Shown: in pieces, positions 4,178 to 6,994 of the stretch
How the letters are laid out: every line of letters begins with the position of its first letter
How positions within the stretch are numbered: position 1 is the stretch's first letter
From: Candidatus Iainarchaeum sp.
GTDB taxonomy: Archaea; Iainarchaeota; Iainarchaeia; Iainarchaeales; UBA10191
NCBI GenBank assembly: GCA_013331925.1
Contig: DUFJ01000071.1
Span: 5,698-12,691 of the forward strand
Direction of reading: 5' to 3'
Length of the DNA stretch: 6,994 nucleotides
The notes under the pieces: model-generated
The model's input: the letters and a program-made list of their open reading frames with translations, nothing else
Databases searched by the model: none
What the model was told of the DNA's origin: nothing
Made by a program: the position numbers and the translations under genes

Positions 4178-6043
4178 ATGCATTTTGAAATTCTCGCAGG
4201 GTATTTTGAGAAAATAGAAGCTGCAAGCTCAAGGCTTGAAATGACAGCACTGCTTGCGGAACTTTTTGAAAAAATTCCCGCCAAAGAAATCGACAAGGCC
4301 ATTTACTTGTGCCAGGGAAGGCTTGCGCCATTGTTTGAGGCTTTAGAGATCGGAATGGGGGAAAAATTCGTGATGGAAGCCATTGCCCGAACATCAGGCT
4401 TTGAAAGAAAAGAGGTTGAAAAAAAATTCAAAGAAGTCGGGGATTTGGGCTTGGTGGCGCAAGAGTTTGCCTCCAAAAAAAGGCAAAAAGCCTTGTTCAA
4501 GGAAGACCTGACTTTAGAGAAAGTTTTTGCAAACTTGAAAAAGATTGCAACAGCTTCAGGCATTGGAAGCCAGGACTTGAAAATAAAGCTTCTTGCGGAA
4601 TTGCTGAATTCAGCAAAGCCTTTAGAAGCAAAATTCATTACAAGAGTTCCGATAGGCAACTTAAGGCTTGGGGTTGGAGATCCGACAATAATGGACGCTT
4701 TTGCAAAAATTCTGGCCTTTGAGTTTGCGAAAGAAAACAAGAAAGAGACGGAAAAGATCGAGAAAGAGCTGAAGGAAAAAAACCCTGAAAAACGAAAGGA
4801 AGAGCTTGAAAGGAAGACAAGGCAGAAAATCAGGGAAAAAATAGAGGAAAAATACAACATCCACTCAGACCTGGGAAGCATTGCGCAACTGCTCAAAGAG
4901 CACGGATTGAAAGGAATGGAAAAAATTGAAATCACTCCAGGAATTCCAATCAGGCCGACCCTTGCGGAAAGGCTTGCGAGCGCTGAAGAGATAATCAAAA
5001 AATTAGGAAAATGCGCTGTTGAAAGCAAGTATGATGGATTTAGGCTAGGCGTGCACAAAAAAAATGGCCAGGTCTGGATTTTCAGCAGGCATTCTGAAAA
5101 CATGACCGAAATGTTCCCGGACATCGTGGAGGCAGTGAAAAAGCAGATAAAGGCAAAGGAAGCGATTTTTGAAGGCGAAGCCTTGGCATTCAATGAAGAG
5201 GCTGAAGAATTCTATCCCTTCCAGGTGACAATACAGAGAAAGAGAAAGTATGAAGTGAAAGAAAAAACTGAAGAGTTTCCGTTAAGGCTTTTCTGCTTTG
5301 ACCTCTTGTTTTTGAACGGGAAAAGCCTGATGAACCTTGCATTCAAGGAAAGGAGGAAAAAGCTTGAGGAGATTATAGAAAAAGGGAAAGTGGTTGAACT
5401 TACAAAAAGCATTATTACAGACTCGCCTAAAGAACTGGAAAGGTTTTTTGAAAAAAGCATTAGTTCAGGCCTGGAAGGAATTATTGCGAAGGATTTGGAG
5501 GCAAAATACATCGCGGGTGCGAGAAAGTTTGCATGGATAAAACTAAAGCGCTCCTACAAGGGAGAGCTGCAGGATTCAATAGACTGCGCGATTTTAGGGT
5601 ATTTCGAAGGCAAAGGACAAAGAGCAGAATTCGGGCTTGGAGCATTGCTTGTTGGGGTTTTCAACCCAAAAAAGGACCAGTTTGAGACAATAGCAAAAAT
5701 CGGCACTGGAATGAGCGAGGAAAGAATGAAAGAGCTTGAAAAAATGCTGAGCAAGATAAAGCAGAAGAAAAAGCCAGTAATGGTTTCAAGCAATCTAGAG
5801 CCAGACTATTGGGTAATGCCTGAATTCGTGATTGAGGTAAGAGCTGACGAGATAACAAAAAGTCCTATTCATACTTGCAACTGGAACGGAAGCGAAGGCC
5901 TTGCGTTAAGGTTTCCAAGGCTTATCAGCATGAGAAGAGACAAGAAGGCTGAAGAATGCACCCACTCTAGCGAAGTGAAAAGAATGTTTGAAAACCAGAA
6001 AAAACAAAGCACCGAAAGCTTTGGAAAGGAAGGAAACGCATGA
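4178..6043 (+). CDS. lig: ATP-dependent DNA ligase, archaeal replicative type
   Basis: This 621-residue enzyme seals nicks in DNA during Okazaki-fragment joining and repair, passing AMP from ATP through a lysine to the 5' phosphate. The N-terminal helical DNA-binding domain spans about 1-255 (opening with SSRLEMTALLAELF, typical of archaeal ligases). Motif I is ESKYDGFR (282-289) with nucleotidyl Lys K284; motif III is FEGEALAF (331-338); IIIa is FDLLFLNG (374-381); IV is LEGIIAK (432-438); V is WIKLK (453-457). The OB-fold domain follows and ends with LRFPRLISMRRDK (577-589). All catalytic residues are present. Unusual features are a Lys/Glu-rich insertion at about 184-224, between IMDAFAKILAFEF and YNIHSDLGSIAQ, and a charged tail of about 30 residues. 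The gene starts leaderlessly and overlaps the next gene by ATGA. Confidence 0.96.
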   Translation: MHFEILAGYFEKIEAASSRLEMTALLAELFEKIPAKEIDKAIYLCQGRLAPLFEALEIGMGEKFVMEAIARTSGFERKEVEKKFKEVGDLGLVAQEFASKKRQKALFKEDLTLEKVFANLKKIATASGIGSQDLKIKLLAELLNSAKPLEAKFITRVPIGNLRLGVGDPTIMDAFAKILAFEFAKENKKETEKIEKELKEKNPEKRKEELERKTRQKIREKIEEKYNIHSDLGSIAQLLKEHGLKGMEKIEITPGIPIRPTLAERLASAEEIIKKLGKCAVESKYDGFRLGVHKKNGQVWIFSRHSENMTEMFPDIVEAVKKQIKAKEAIFEGEALAFNEEAEEFYPFQVTIQRKRKYEVKEKTEEFPLRLFCFDLLFLNGKSLMNLAFKERRKKLEEIIEKGKVVELTKSIITDSPKELERFFEKSISSGLEGIIAKDLEAKYIAGARKFAWIKLKRSYKGELQDSIDCAILGYFEGKGQRAEFGLGALLVGVFNPKKDQFETIAKIGTGMSEERMKELEKMLSKIKQKKKPVMVSSNLEPDYWVMPEFVIEVRADEITKSPIHTCNWNGSEGLALRFPRLISMRRDKKAEECTHSSEVKRMFENQKKQSTESFGKEGNA

Positions 6044-6282
6044 GCAGGGCTGGAAAGGTTTTGGGATTTACTGAAAAAGTGCTGATTTTCCTTACCGCAT
6101 TTGTTGCCGTAATACTATTCAACGCTTTCATAGCGCCCGAAATAAGCATTAACGCTTCATTCTGGTTCAAGAGCGGGGATTATGTTTCGCTGATTATTGT
6201 AATAGCCGAGACTTTCGTTGTTGGAACAATACTCCGTAGTTTAGTGGTCTGGACCTTCAAAATGCAGTTTGAGAGAAAGTGA
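6040..6282 (+). CDS. Small membrane protein with two predicted helices, unknown function
   Basis: This 80-residue protein is not recognised. Two hydrophobic stretches are seen, about 13-32 (KVLIFLTAFVAVILFNAFI) and 48-71 (YVSLIIVIAETFVVGTILRS onward), joined by a short polar loop. The N-terminus (SRAGK) and the C-terminus (KMQFERK) are both basic, suggesting a hairpin with both ends in the cytoplasm. Its ATG overlaps the ligase stop (ATGA) and is preceded by a purine-rich AGGAAGG (6027-6033), so translation is probably coupled to the ligase. The next gene, also membrane-anchored, begins 4 nt after its stop, which suggests these two work together rather than with the ligase. No catalytic motif is visible. 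Confidence 0.7.
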   Translation: MSRAGKVLGFTEKVLIFLTAFVAVILFNAFIAPEISINASFWFKSGDYVSLIIVIAETFVVGTILRSLVVWTFKMQFERK

Positions 6283-6286
6283 GAAA

Positions 6287-6994
6287 ATGCCTGGAATTGT
6301 TTTCAAAGTGCTTGTTGCTGCAATAATTCTGGCAGCATTGATTGCAATATTCTACCAAAGCTTTGCATACCTGTTCTATCCAGTGAAGGACCTGCAGGCG
6401 GAAATAGAGAAGGGGTTTGAGCTTGCGAAAGCAAACGAAGGAAAAATCGTTGAAAGCGAGCTTTTTGTTGCAAAAGCCGTGCAGGTTTTAAACACGAAAA
6501 ATTTTGAGGACTCAAGCACTCTTGCTGTTTTTGAATGCACTGACTTTGAGCTTTGCTGCAAGGACACTGAAGAGTGCAGCCTTGGCCTGAGCTTTAATAC
6601 TGAAAGGAAAACATTAAGCGTTGAAAAAGACAGCGCTGTCTCCCCATATTACAGATGCTTGTATGATAGAAGGCTTTTTGTCTGCAAGGCTTTTTTCGGA
6701 ATAAAGCCAGCGCAAGCTGAAATTTCAAGCGTTAAAGCTGAAAAAACGCTAAAGCTCGAGCAAAGTAGCCAATTGCTCATTGAATTCAAGTATTCAAACA
6801 TTGGAGAATTGGATGCTTTTGAAGAATTAACTGCAAGAGTGCAGGTTTTTGACAAGGAAGACAATAATCCGTTAAAGCAGGCATTGTTTGAGACTGAGAA
6901 AGCAATCCCTAAAATTAAAGCAGGCGAGGAAAAAAGCTCAAGCATTATTGCAGAATTCTCAAGGGCTGGAAGTTTTGACGTGAAGATTGAGATT
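6287..6994 (+). CDS. Membrane-anchored Cys-rich extracellular protein with CARDB-like domain (partial)
   Basis: The frame from ATG 6287 stays open to the window end (236 residues; C-terminus missing). It starts with a single hydrophobic segment (about 5-30, VFKVLVAAIILAALIAIFY) serving as a signal anchor. A helical stretch follows (34-69), then a region with six cysteines (C84, C90, C91, C97, C124, C133), which could form disulfides outside the cell. From about 150 the pattern resembles a CARDB-type beta-sandwich of archaeal surface proteins: LLIEFKYSNIGELDAF, then ARVQVFDKED, PKIKAGEE and AGSFDVKIEI at the edge. The family match is by eye and tentative. AAGTGAG (6278-6284) may act as ribosome-binding site 2 nt before the start region. 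It follows the two-helix protein by 4 nt and is probably in the same operon. Function unknown. Confidence 0.7.
   Translation, partial: MPGIVFKVLVAAIILAALIAIFYQSFAYLFYPVKDLQAEIEKGFELAKANEGKIVESELFVAKAVQVLNTKNFEDSSTLAVFECTDFELCCKDTEECSLGLSFNTERKTLSVEKDSAVSPYYRCLYDRRLFVCKAFFGIKPAQAEISSVKAEKTLKLEQSSQLLIEFKYSNIGELDAFEELTARVQVFDKEDNNPLKQALFETEKAIPKIKAGEEKSSSIIAEFSRAGSFDVKIEI

Noticed and set aside
4727..4849. The ligase insertion as an intein or a frameshift
   Set aside because: It has no intein splicing motifs (no Cys/Ser start with terminal HN), is only about 40 residues long, and keeps the reading frame with consistent codon use.
4303..5193. Long open frame of 296 codons on the minus strand
   Set aside because: It lies wholly inside the DNA ligase gene, antisense to motif I and the DNA-binding domain, and its Ser/Phe-rich translation is the usual shadow of a Lys/Glu-rich gene.
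6649..6945. Minus-strand open frame of 98 codons near the window end
   Set aside because: It is antisense to the Cys-rich membrane-anchored gene, which has an uninterrupted frame, a signal anchor and a fitting start 4 nt after its neighbour.

Overview
The window looks like a piece of an archaeal chromosome, probably from a DPANN-type lineage, although the lineage is an inference from gene content and style and was not tested. The evidence for archaea is strong. There is a proline-tRNA ligase of the archaeal/eukaryotic type (no bacterial editing insertion, Cys-containing C-terminal domain, terminal Tyr) and an archaeal ATP-dependent replicative DNA ligase. Several genes have a TATA-like box about 25-33 nt before the start codon and no clear Shine-Dalgarno sequence, which suggests leaderless mRNAs. 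Genes are tightly packed, with ATGA or 8-nt overlaps, and the proteins are rich in Lys, Glu and Phe.

Left part (1-2594) is a cluster of toxin-antitoxin-like genes. It begins with the last codons of an upstream gene that overlaps, through ATGA, a PIN-domain protein (40-705). A RimI-like GNAT acetyltransferase follows (758-1216), then a second, compact VapC-like PIN protein (1276-1686). Running toward this second PIN gene on the minus strand, with their 3' ends overlapping by 8 bp, is a ribbon-helix-helix (RHH) regulator or antitoxin (1679-1966). Directly upstream of the RHH start lie three 9-bp near-palindromes of the type GTTAWTAAC spaced exactly 11 bp apart, a good candidate for an autoregulatory operator. 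Next is a HicB-HicA pair in antitoxin-first order (2159-2371 and 2364-2594).

Right part (2602-6994) is housekeeping followed by cell-envelope genes. proS runs on the minus strand and ends only 7 nt from the end of hicA. An 88-bp divergent promoter region separates proS from the DNA ligase gene on the plus strand, and each has its own TATA box. The ligase carries a charged, probably coiled insertion in its N-terminal DNA-binding domain. Its stop codon overlaps the start of a small two-helix membrane protein, which is followed 4 nt later by a membrane-anchored, Cys-rich, probably extracellular protein with a CARDB-like beta domain that runs off the window. These last two genes are not recognised as a known system.

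No tRNA, rRNA, CRISPR array or insertion sequence was seen, and no stretch longer than about 200 bases lacks a gene. The observations most worth following are the convergent PIN/RHH arrangement with its phased operator, the compact HicBA locus facing proS, the ligase insertion, and the uncharacterised membrane/secreted gene pair in the ligase operon.
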